From: Eriocheir sinensis
Lineage: Eukaryota; Arthropoda; Malacostraca; Decapoda; Varunidae
Reading direction: 5' to 3'
Assembly (NCBI RefSeq): GCF_024679095.1
Contig: NW_026112141.1
Span: forward strand, 145,001 to 209,000
Length of the DNA stretch: 64,000 nt
Both the position numbers and the translations under genes were made by a program. Under the pieces are notes generated by a model. It saw nothing but the letters and a program-made list of their open reading frames with translations, was not told the origin of the DNA and did not search any database. Positions 53,678-64,000 of the stretch are shown here, piece by piece (within the stretch, counting starts at the first letter, position 1; the number at the start of each line of letters is the position of its first letter).

Positions 53678-54295
53678 ATGTCTGAACACGCCCTGACGCT
53701 GGGGACGCTCGTGGCGGTGGTGGTGGTGACGGTGGTGGTGGTGGAGGGAGGTGGTGGTGGTGGTGTCCAGATGTCCCATGCCTTGGCTGGTAACGACGTG
53801 GAGTTCAGCAGGGCGAGAAGCTTTTGGCCCGAGAGGAATTTTTACGAAGGAAGTGAGGAAGTGGAGGACGAGGACGAGGAAGAGGACGAGGAAGGACTTG
53901 ATCTTAACTTTGAAGTGCCGAGGATACATGACAAAACTAACGAAGAGGAAGAGGAAGATGAGGAGGACGAGGAGGGTCTGAAACATGAAGAACACGATAC
54001 AAACCTGATGAACATGATTGAAACTCCCCCGGAACTCGTCACGATGAACCCCTTCACTGTGGACACGAAGGCGGACGACCAGGAGGAGGAGAAACAACGA
54101 CAACGACGACCACACGACTCACGGAAGGCCAGGAGGGAGCGGCGGAGGCGGAGGAGGTGGAAGAAGAGGATGAAGGCGGCCAAGAAGTTCTACAGAGGCA
54201 ACCGCACGTTCAAATGGGGCACGAAGAAGCACCAGCAGAAGGATAGTAGCGGAGGTTCCCGGCCCGGCCAGCGACAGTGGAGCTCCCCGAACAGA
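53678..54295 (+). CDS. First coding exon of a putative secreted acidic/basic protein
   Basis: This is the best non-transposon coding candidate in the window. The start MSEHALTLGTLVAVVVVTVV fits a signal peptide, followed by a Gly run. Residues about 55-105 are strongly acidic (EDEDEEEDEEG and NEEEEEDEEDEEG runs), then a neutral NLMNMIETPPELVTMNPF stretch. A dense basic block follows (SRKARRERRRRRRWKKRMK, about 149-167) with possible furin-type RXXR sites, then AAKKFYRGNRTFKWGTKKHQ. The exon ends at an AGAC|GTGAGT donor; reading through gives only four more codons and a stop, so the protein probably continues in an exon outside the recognised sequence. The layout recalls growth-factor-like proproteins, but no cysteine-rich domain is present and I assign no family. 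Valine and acidic runs coincide with GTG- and GAG-rich DNA. Confidence 0.6.
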
Positions 54296-54301
54296 CGTGA
54301 G
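54296..54301 (+). promoter_or_regulatory. Splice donor GTGAGT
   Basis: A consensus donor terminates the coding exon above; an in-frame TGA follows a few codons downstream, as expected for intronic sequence. Confidence 0.6.
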
Positions 54302-54784
54302 TACAGCTGAGCTCCCCCTTACCGTGCATGTGGCGTGTAAACTGTGTATAGTACGGCTTGAGGCTGAAGGAATGGCGCCAGGGAAGATTACAAGAGTGGA
54401 AATGTCTCGGTAACTTGGTTTTATCTTCTACGAATGCTTGCAGAAGGAGAATGTAAAGAATTAGAAAGAAAACGGGGTACATACGACCTAGTTTACCATT
54501 ATAAGAAGGTAAAAAAATGAGCAGAAGGTAAATCAAAACTAAACTAAATAAAAAGTGAATAAAAAAAACGTAAATGAAAAAGAAGTTAGCTGTAATAGAA
54601 GGTAAAAAAGCGTAAACTAAAAGAATGGAAATTTTAAAAGACCAAACATTTCTCGGTACAACGGGATCTCCTCGTCCCCTGCGTGTGCCGTGTGGAGTGA
54701 GGCTTGAGGCCGGAGTGATGGTGACAGGGAAGGCTGAAGGAGTGGATTCGAGGGTCATATTTGTAAACATTTCGGGGCTCAAGC

Positions 54785-55152
54785 ACACACATCTGACAAG
54801 GCTTTCGTGGGTGTTGTGAACCTTTCCAGGGGTACTTTTATGACTGGAGATAGCTTGACGATTCCTCTGTGCCATGAACCTAAAACACTCATGAGACCTC
54901 GACTGATCTCGTTTATAGCTTGACCATTCCTCTGTGCCATGAACCTAAAACACTCATGAGACCTCGACTGATCTCGTTTATAGCTTGACCATTCCTCTGT
55001 GCCATGAACCTAAAACACTCATGAGACCTCGACTGATCTCGTTTATAGCTTGACCATTCCTCTGTGCCATGAACCTAAAACACTCATGAGACCTCGACTG
55101 ATCTCGTTTATAGCTTGACCATTCCTCTGTGCCATGAACCTAAAACACTCAT

Positions 55153-55155
<3 letters not shown>
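54785..55155 (+). repeat. D-element copy with its 3' part tandemly amplified (66-bp unit)
   Basis: A D copy (gacaaggctttcgtgggtgt, cctttccaggggtactttta, tgactggagatagcttgacg) leads into about four and a half units of gaccattcctctgtgccatg, aacctaaaacactcatgaga, cctcgactgatctcgtttat and agctt at exact 66-bp spacing. The array ends directly in a (GA)n microsatellite. It lies within the putative intron after the 53678 exon. Confidence 0.9.
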
Positions 55156-55211
<56 letters not shown>

Positions 55212-55403
55212 GACTCCCTTTTTTTGCCCCAAGGTGACTGGGTGGGTGTTTGCTGTCTCTCACGGACCCTCGACTTGAATGTTGACTCTATGGACCGTCG
55301 ACTTGTTTGTTGTCTCGTGGATCGTCGACTTGCTTGTTTTAGCTTGAAAAGACGCGGCCTGACACTTTCTTTGTTAGTTTTGAGAAGAGAAGAGAAGGAA
55401 AAG

Positions 55404-55456
<53 letters not shown>
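55153..55456. repeat. Two (GA)n microsatellites
   Basis: (GA)n at 55154-55208 and 55408-55455; between them, three short tccgtcgacttg-like repeats (ggaccctcgacttg, ggaccgtcgacttg, ggatcgtcgacttg). Confidence 0.95.
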
Positions 55457-55589
55457 CCATTAGACAACACAAGAGGAGGGAAAGAGAAAGTTCAAACATG
55501 TATAAGGAAAGAGACGCGATATAAATGATAATACAATAAGAACGAGATAGAGGGCGTGGAGGGGCGGGGATTAGGAGGCAAATGACTCA

Positions 55590-56090
55590 TGCTAGAAGGA
55601 GGAGGAGGAGGAGGAGGAGGGAGAGTCATACGAGAGAGGTAGAAGGACTGAGATTAGAAGGAAGAGATGAAGACAGAAAAAAAGCAGAGGAATGAACAGA
55701 AGAAAGAGGAGGAGAGAGAAGAGGAAGAAGTATTACAAGGAGGAGAAAGAGGATTAGATGCAATAGGAGAAGGAAGAGAAAAGAAAGGAAGATGAAACGT
55801 TGCAGTAATAGAAGGATGAGAAGCATTTAGAGAAGAATAGGAGGACGAGGAGAAAGACGAAGAGAAAGACGAGAATAAGGACAAGAAAGAGAAAGAGAAT
55901 GGAAAGAAAAAGGAGGAGAAGGAGGAGGAGTAGGAGGAACAGAAGGAGGACGAGGACGAGGAGAAAGACGAAGAGAAAGACGAGAATAAATAGAAAGAGG
56001 AAGAGAAAGAAAAGGAGGAAGAGGAGGAGGAGAAGGAGTAAGAAGAGGAGGAGGAGGAGGAGGAGGAGGAGGAGGGGGGGGATAAAAGAG
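55590..56090. repeat. Purine-rich GAG/GAA region
   Basis: aggaggaggag and gagaaagacgaagagaaaga words; a 36-bp phrase (aggacgaggagaaagacgaa) is repeated at about 55840 and 55950. Frames are Arg/Lys/Glu on the plus strand and Ser/Phe/Leu on the minus strand. Confidence 0.9.
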
Positions 56091-56151
56091 ACTGTGAACG
56101 TACTGTACTTATCAAGATTTGCCGGAACATTAGACATCCAGGCCACACCCA

Positions 56152-56154
<3 letters not shown>

Positions 56155-56192
<38 letters not shown>

Positions 56193-56360
56193 GCACACTG
56201 TCTTGATGTCTGTCTCAGTGTTTTGTTACAATGTGTTGTGGTTAAGTTTTTAGATGTTTTTATATTTTTTTCCTTTTTTTTTCGTCTGCTTGAATTCAAT
56301 ATTAGCTTGACTACAGCTGTTGATTGGCTACTACTACTACTACTACTGCTGTTCCTACCC

Positions 56361-56401
<41 letters not shown>

Positions 56402-56420
56402 GCTATTATTATTATAGTAC
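56155..56420. repeat. (CA)n and (CTA)n microsatellites
   Basis: (CA)n at 56155-56188 and (CTA)n at about 56330-56401 with interruptions. Confidence 0.97.
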
Positions 56421-56628
56421 CACTAATGTTACTATTACGATGCACTCCTTAAGACACATCCGTTTATGAAGTCTTGTATAATCGTGACCAAAGTTTATGA
56501 CGCGTTGCTGAGGACAATGTGAGCACAGTGTTCAGTAAATCGTTTTTGTGCTCATGGGGACGAAACGGACTTTTATTTTTGTTTCTTGTCTGGAGGATTA
56601 TCACCAAAGTTATTGTTGCGTTGACCTT

Positions 56629-56800
<172 letters not shown>

Positions 56801-56821
56801 AGCAGTTGGTGGGGAACAAGG

Positions 56822-57887
<1,066 letters not shown>

Positions 57888-57890
<3 letters not shown>

Positions 57891-59300
57891 GCGGGAAAAA
57901 TCCTCGAGAAGATCATCAGAGACAAACTCGTTAGGTTCCTTGAAGACAACAACATCATTTCCGATGCTCAGCACGGTTTCAGAAACAAGCGCTCATTCTT
58001 AACCAATTTATTGGACTTCTTCCAAGGTATCTATGAAAACTAGGATAATCATATCCCCAGCGATGTTATATATCTAGACTTTCAGAAAGCCTTTGACAAA
58101 GTGCCACACGAAAGACTCCTCAAGAAACTCAAGTCGGCGGGATTAGGCGGCAATCTGACAGCGTGGATCAAGGACTGGCTCACTGGAAGAAAACAACGAG
58201 TTGTACTCAACGGACAGGCCTCCGAGTGGCTCCCGGTCACAAGTGGAGTGCCACAGGGGTCAGTGCTGGGACCCATACTTTTCATCATATATATCAACGA
58301 CCTAGAACTAGGATTGAAATCCAATCTTTCAAAATTTGCCGACGACACAAAGGTGGGCGGGAAGGCCCTCACAACGGCAGACTGCGAAATTATCCATAGA
58401 GACCTGGACCAGATCACTCGGTGGTCAGAAAAATGGCAGATATCTTTCAACACTTCCAAATGTAAAGTAATGCATATCGGATCCAGAAACAGCAACCACA
58501 CATACCACATGGGTGGCGAACCAATACATGTAGTGCAAGAGGAAAGAGACCTCGGGGTCACCATCAGCAGTGACTTGAAACAAACAAAACACTGCAAGTC
58601 CGCCTGTAAGAAAGCAAATACAATGCTTGGGTTCATAGCGAGGAACTTCGAATACAAGACGCCGGGAGTTATGTTATCCTTGTATAATTCGCTGGTGAGG
58701 CCCCACCTGGAATACGCCGTGCAATTCTGGTCTCCAAATTACAGGAAAGACATTGAATTACTTGAGAGAGTACAGCGCCGCGCCACGAAGATGATACCAT
58801 CACTGAGGACGAAGCCCTATGAAGAGCGACTCGAGCGACTCAACCTCTTCACGTTGGAAAAGAGACGCCTGCGGGGAGACATGATACAAGTCTTTAAGTA
58901 CCTGAACAAGCTCAGCAACATTGATCACCCCAAACTCTTCACGCTACAAACCAACCTGAGAACAAGAAACAACGGAAAAACAATTCAAGCAAAGCGATGC
59001 AATACCGACATCGGCAGGAGTTATTTCTCGAATAGAGTTGTTCGCCACTGGAACAGCCTTCCTGCAGAAGTGGTTAGCGCAGAGACCATCAACTCCTTCA
59101 AGAAACTCATTGATCGCCACTTTGCTGCATTGGGAGTGAACTGAACGTTCCCAAAAGTAGATACACAAGTGCTTTAATCTTTTCCTGCAAGCCACTCCTA
59201 TGGCAAACGGATTGATTAAATCACTGAAAGCAGACAGCCTAGTCATGAGCCAACAGGCTTTCTGCCTCATGCCAGTCCATGTTTCCATGTTTCCTCCCTC
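57888..59300 (+). pseudogene. CR1-type LINE ORF2, reverse transcriptase to 3' end, nearly intact
   Basis: This is the best-preserved retrotransposon. The frame runs from VAGKILEKIIRDKLVRFLED and ISDAQHGFRNKRSFLTNLLD with one in-frame TAG at 58041 (YEN-stop-DN). It continues with [37 protein letters not shown], the catalytic KFADDTKV, WSEKWQISFNTSKCKVMHIG, ERDLGVTISSDLK, PHLEYAVQFWSPNYRKDIEL, LERVQRRATKMIPSL, LEKRRLRGDMIQVFKYL and NRVVRHWNSLPAEVVSAETI, and stops at 59142. The endonuclease and ORF1 are missing (5' truncation). The non-coding tail ends with ccatgtttccatgtttcc, an octamer-like CR1 terminal repeat. Pyrimidine simple repeats lie on both sides. Confidence 0.93.
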
Positions 59301-59344
59301 CCTCACTTCCTTCCATGCCATTCTTCTTCCATCACTATTGCCTC

Positions 59345-59475
59345 CTCCATTCCTTTCCCACTCTCCTTGACATCCTTTCTCTCCTCCTCCTCCTCCTTTT
59401 CCTCCCTGTCTCCTTCTCTCCGTTCCTCCTTTGTCTCAGTAACCTGGTAACTTGTGTGCGTAGTTCCAATTTTTT
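59345..59475. repeat. CTCC-rich tract and T-run
   Basis: Pyrimidine-rich sequence following the CR1 tail, with (CTC)n at about 59378-59400 and a T-run at 59469-59481. Confidence 0.8.
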
Positions 59476-59509
59476 TTTTTTTGTAATGGTAGTAGTTGTT
59501 GAAGTAGTA

Positions 59510-59910
<401 letters not shown>

Positions 59911-59924
59911 AAGATAATTCACAC

Positions 59925-60318
59925 ATTACATGCTAACTCTTCACCTTTCACCTCCTCCACCCATACTCTCCCTTCCCTTCCTTTCCCCATTCCTTCCTTC
60001 TCATCCCTACGTCTCCCCTCCTTTCCTCTATCTCTAGCACGCCCTCCCCTTCCATTCCCCATCTCCCCTTCCATTAACCCCTTTCAATCCCACACCACAC
60101 GCTCAGGCCCTCACAACAGCCCCCCTCACCCATCCCCATACCTTCCCCATTGCCCCACTATCCCCTCGCCGCCCCCTCCGTGTCCGTGCGTGTAAGGTTA
60201 ATGCCGGCCGCGTGTGTGGGGGCGTGGGAGGTCAGGCGTGAAGGCCAGGTGTTAGCAGGTGAGCCGGGCACTGATCCCTGGCCTGATGCTGGGGACGAGG
60301 CTGCTACTACTACTCCTG

Positions 60319-60355
<37 letters not shown>

Positions 60356-60720
60356 TTTCGTCCCTATCTTTTGTGTCTTTGCCAACCTCATATTCTCCAG
60401 TTTTCACTTTTTTCCTTTTGTTTATCTCTTTTACCTGTCCGTTTTCACTTTTAACACCTGCCTTTCACCTGTCCACATCTTTCACCCATTTCCACCTCTT
60501 AACTATATCCTTCTCTCCACTACCTGTATCCAACCACCCATATCCACCTATTCTCTTCTCGTGTGCACCGTTCCATATCCATCTGTCCCATATCCGTCCC
60601 CTTTCCATGCCCTTCTCGCGCCGCCTGTGTCCCTGTGTCCATCCATCACTAAGCCATGTCCTGAATGTCCAGGTCTCTTTCTGCTCATATACCTGTTCCC
60701 TTGTCTCTCCTCCCATCGGC
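59925..60720. other. Pyrimidine-rich stretch without genes
   Basis: Mostly C/T-rich sequence (59940-60180 and 60360-60720) with a GC-rich centre at 60180-60300 and (CTA)n at about 60302-60350. ORFs are compositionally driven. Confidence 0.5.
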
Positions 60721-60734
60721 TGAGTGGCTACCGT

Positions 60735-60801
60735 GTGTGTGTGTGCGGGTGGGGGGGAGGTGTGGGGGGAGGGGGGGTTGTGTGTGGGGGGAGGAAGGGG
60801 G

Positions 60802-60848
<47 letters not shown>

Positions 60849-60980
60849 GCGTCAGATGGTGCAGGGTTAGGCATCTCTCCTTTTATTTTTATTGCTGTGG
60901 CGGCAGATGTTACGACGCGCTGGTGGAGAGTCTCTTTAACGTTGAGAGAGAGAGAGGGAGAGAGAGAGAGAGAGATCAGG
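60735..60980. repeat. (GT)n, G-rich and (GA)n tracts
   Basis: tgtgtgtgcgggtggggggg G-rich DNA at 60735-60800, (GT)n at 60803-60847 and (GA)n at 60944-60976. Confidence 0.9.
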
Positions 60981-61154
60981 AGTCGCCCAAATTTCGCCCA
61001 GGGTCTGCCAGGCTTGTGTTGCTTTACTTCCAATTCTTTAGTCGCATTTGCATTAACGACGATCATGTTCCTCCTCCTCCTCCTCTTGTTCCTCTGATTT
61101 GATCTCCTCCACTTTCTTCTCCTCTTCCTCTTCCTCCTTCGTCTTCCTCTTATA

Positions 61155-61415
61155 CTTATTTCTCTTCTTGTTCTTGTTCCTGCGTTTGTTTTTGTTCTTC
61201 ATTTTCTTGTTCTTGTTCCTGTGTTTGTTTTTGTTCTTCATTTTCTTGTTCTTGTTCCTGTGTTTGTTTTTGTTCTTCATTTTCTTGTTCTTGTTCCTGC
61301 GTTTGTTTTTGTTCTTCATTTTCTTGTTCTTGTTCCTGTGTTTGTTTTTGTTCTTCATTTTCTTGTTCTTGTTCCTGTGTTTGTTTTTGTTCTTCATTTT
61401 CTTGTTCTTTGCTTT
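61155..61415 (+). repeat. 39-bp minisatellite, six copies
   Basis: The unit is tcattttcttgttcttgttc, ctgtgtttgtttttgttct (39 bp = 13 codons), nearly perfect with tgcg/tgtg variants. Because 39 is divisible by 3, open frames run through on both strands (FVFVLHFLVLVPV; MKNKNKHRNKNKK), but these look like array by-products. Confidence 0.93.
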
Positions 61416-61681
61416 GTTCTACTACGTCTTCTTTTACTTCATCTTCAGTACTATCATCTTTATCCTTATATTTTTTTCTCTCCTTTAGTTTCTTTTATTC
61501 GTGTTTTTTTTCTCCGTCTTCGTCCTCCTTCACCTCCTCCTCCTCCTCCCTTTCTTTTTCTCCTCCCCCGTCTACATCTTCGTCTTCCTCTTCTTCCACC
61601 TCTTGTTCTTCTTTTCCTCGTTCTTGTTCTTCTTGTTTTTGTTTTTGTTAGTGTTCTTATTTTTCCAACTACGTCTTTTAC

Positions 61682-61713
<32 letters not shown>

Positions 61714-61810
61714 TATCCTCTTATATTTTCTTTCCTGTTTTTTGCTTCTACTTTTTGTTACTTTTTCCTCCTCCTTTCTCCTCCCTTGTCCTCTTCCTCC
61801 CTCTCCTCCT
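61416..61810. repeat. CTT/CTC-rich and (CAT)n simple sequence
   Basis: Cryptically simple pyrimidine sequence with (CAT)n at about 61682-61713. Confidence 0.85.
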
Positions 61811-62084
61811 CAGCTCCTTGCAAGATCAAATATGGTTAACATGTTCTACCCTGAAATATTTTGCCTATCTCTTCATATATATCAGTCTTATGTATATACT
61901 CTTTGTACGATTGTCTATCTGTTTATTCATGATGGTGTTCGTCGTCTGAGCCTCTTAGTTAGACCCAGGCTCCTCTCATGATAAGCTCTATTAATTTTCT
62001 AGCTCCTTGTTGCGCAGCTTTCCAAATATGTCGACTAATCACACGTTTGGAAGAGTGGAAACATGTCCTCAACCAAACACTGCT

Positions 62085-63550
62085 GGGCCGGTGGTCATAA
62101 GCGTTGCTGCGCCTAAGGAGATTTGAACAGCCTCTCGTGTGTTACTAAGACTTTTTCGGGCTGGTTTATGATCAGTGTTAGTTTGGCGAAGCTGCTGGAC
62201 CAGAAATCGAAAGCAATACACTTTTAGACCCGTATTCGTAATCGTTGCAGCGTTTAAGAAGATTATAACAGGCTCTCCTACACTTTACTAAGACTTTCAT
62301 GGGCTGTTTTATGATCAAAGAGTATTAGTTTGGCGAGGCTGCTGCACCAGGAATCGAAAGCAATACACTTTTAGACCCGTATTCGTAATCGTTGCAGCGT
62401 TTAAGAAGATTATAACAGGCTCTCCTACACTTTACTAAGACTTTCATGGGCTGTTTTATGATCAAAGAGTATTAGTTTGGCGAGGCTGCTGCACCAGGAA
62501 TCGAAAGCAATACACTTTTAGACCCGTATTCGTAATTGTTGCAGCGTTTAAGAAGATTATAACAGGCTCTCCTACATGTTACTAAGACTTTCACAGGCTG
62601 TATTTTTATTTTATTTTATGCTATTTGTTTGGCGAGGCTTCTGTACCATGGAAAGGGAACAAAATACATCTCTAGGCCCGTAGTCGTAAGCGTTTCAGAG
62701 TCTAAGAACACGTATTTGAACACCTCCTCATACATGTTGCCAAGACTTTCACGGGCTGGTTCATGACCTTATAACATTAGTTTAAGGAGGCTTCTGCACC
62801 ATGGAAGGGGAACAGAACACACCTATAGGCACTTCACAAGCACTGTAGCGCCTTAGCAAATCTGTTTTAAAAGTTCCTGTTACTTGTTACTATTATAGGA
62901 CTTTCACGAACTGTTTCATGTCCTTATAATTGCAGTTCGACACGGCCTTTGCACCATGGGCGGAAAACACAACATTCTTAGGGTATGTTCGTAAGCGTTG
63001 TAGCGCCTAAGAATATATATTTGTAAAGAACCGCGTTCATATAATTAGACTTTGACGGGCTGTTTCATGACCTTTTTAGTGACGGTTCGACAAAACAACA
63101 CATTTCTTTGCAAGTGTTCACAGCGATATGGCGTCAAGTACCAATGTTTAAAAAGTCTCTCACACATATGATTGGGATTGTCACGGACTATTTCATGACT
63201 CTAGTGATGTTTTGACAAGATTTCTGCGCCACGGACGAGGAACAAAACACATTATTACCCTAAAATATTTACAAGCGTTTCACCGCCAAGGAACATATAT
63301 TTAAAAAGGGTTTCGTTCATGTTACCAGTCTCTCACGGGCTGTTTCATGACCTTATAGTTGTAACTTGACGAGGGTTCTGCGCCGTCGACGGGAAGTAAA
63401 ACGCACTCCTAGGCCAGCATTCTTGAGCGTTGTAGAACCCAAGTGTACGTCTGTTTAAAAAATCTTTCCTGCATATTGCTAGGATTTAACATGACCCATT
63501 GGTCGTAGCTCGGCAAGACTTCTGCATCACGGACGGGAAGCAAGACCAGG
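62085..63550 (+). repeat. Diverged tandem array of about 120-155 bp units, about ten copies
   Basis: The unit order is cgtattcgtaatcgttgcag, cgtttaagaagattataaca, tactaagactttcatgggct, gttttatgatc, tagtttggcgaggctgctgc, accaggaatcgaaagcaata, cacttttag. The three units at 62236-62530 are nearly identical; towards 63500 identity falls sharply. The order of motifs (cgtattc.taa.cgt, ctttc..ggct, gttt.atgac, tagtttg) also parallels the D element at 45365, which suggests distant kinship. Non-coding. Confidence 0.85.
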
Positions 63551-63614
63551 AGAAACTGACCGACTAGTCACTAATGTATTCTGAATTTATAATATGAAGC
63601 GAGTGAGAATATTG

Positions 63615-63750
<136 letters not shown>

Positions 63751-63867
63751 AGATGTACATACTTACGTTACTGCTTATGTTAACAATGATCATGAAAGTC
63801 AAGGCCAAGATCTATTAATATATATTTTTTTCCTTCGTGCTTATTTTAACCTTTTCCACGGCGGGTA

Positions 63868-63893
63868 TTGTGTGTGTGTGTGTGTGTGTGTTC
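63868..63893. repeat. (TG)n microsatellite
   Basis: About 12 TG units near the window end. Confidence 0.95.
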
Positions 63894-64000
63894 TTATGAC
63901 GCAGTAGTGGCCTGTTGTGCTCACATTCCTGCGTTCTTCTTCTCTTCCTTGTTTTCTTTTTGTTATTGTTATTCTCCTTTTCTTCTCCGTTGCCTTCTGT

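Noticed and set aside
53531..54183. Minus-strand ORFs of 194 and 113 codons opposite the secreted-protein exon
   Set aside because: Mirror frames of the acidic (GAG/GAC) and GTG-rich coding strand; poly-Ser and Val/Leu content without splice or start support.
55754..56417. Lys/Arg/Glu-rich and Leu/Phe/Ser-rich ORFs of about 170-180 codons
   Set aside because: Translations of purine-rich simple DNA on either strand.

Overview
This is a stretch of eukaryotic nuclear DNA, most likely from a decapod crustacean, possibly a crab. There is no operon structure and no long intact gene. Microsatellites and minisatellites are extremely dense. The transposable elements look arthropod/decapod in character: CR1-type LINE 3' ends, one ending in a short tail built on ACTAGGTAAATAC, tRNA-derived SINEs and TTAA-flanked MITEs. 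The decapod assignment is inference from this repeat landscape; the sequence names no species. Layout: 0-1 kb has CA repeats and a four-copy tandem array that carries a pol III B-box. 2.5-7.35 kb is a degenerate 23-bp satellite. 7.9-10.75 kb holds three further tandem arrays. 10.8-18.3 kb has several exon-like islands and a GC-rich segment with duplicated blocks that ends at a candidate poly(A) signal. Between them sit a 54-bp minisatellite and a nested MITE/CR1 composite (13.9-15.8 kb). 20.4-21.45 kb holds two separate fragments of a pyruvate kinase coding sequence, with a retrotransposon tail between them and a SINE directly after them. 21.7-25.5 kb is two large tandem arrays. 26.5-29.2 kb is a cluster of SINEs and CR1 3' ends, including a SINE inside a CR1. 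30.1-31.8 kb has a TTAA-flanked MITE-like element and a decayed hAT transposase. 32.2-37 kb has arrays, MITE and SINE copies and weak exon candidates. 38.3-39.5 kb is a CR1 copy split by a 214-bp foldback MITE with a TA target duplication. 39.5-40.6 kb is a pyrimidine minisatellite that abuts a possible first exon on the minus strand. 42-48 kb has dispersed repeats, a decayed RTE-like reverse transcriptase and long microsatellites. 52.9-54.3 kb holds the best non-transposon coding candidate, the first coding exon of a putative secreted acidic/basic protein, with plausible acceptor and donor sites. 57.9-59.3 kb is the best-preserved CR1 reverse transcriptase (one stop). 62.1-63.55 kb is a diverged array of about 145-bp units. 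How it fits together: the host genes visible here (pyruvate kinase pieces, the secreted-protein exon, other exon-like islands) are fragmentary. Most of the window records repeated TE insertion followed by local tandem amplification of TE pieces. I found no support for a novel enzymatic or defence system. The most informative signals are the nested insertions with readable target-site duplications, the tandem arrays that appear to grow from dispersed elements, and the interrupted pyruvate kinase locus.
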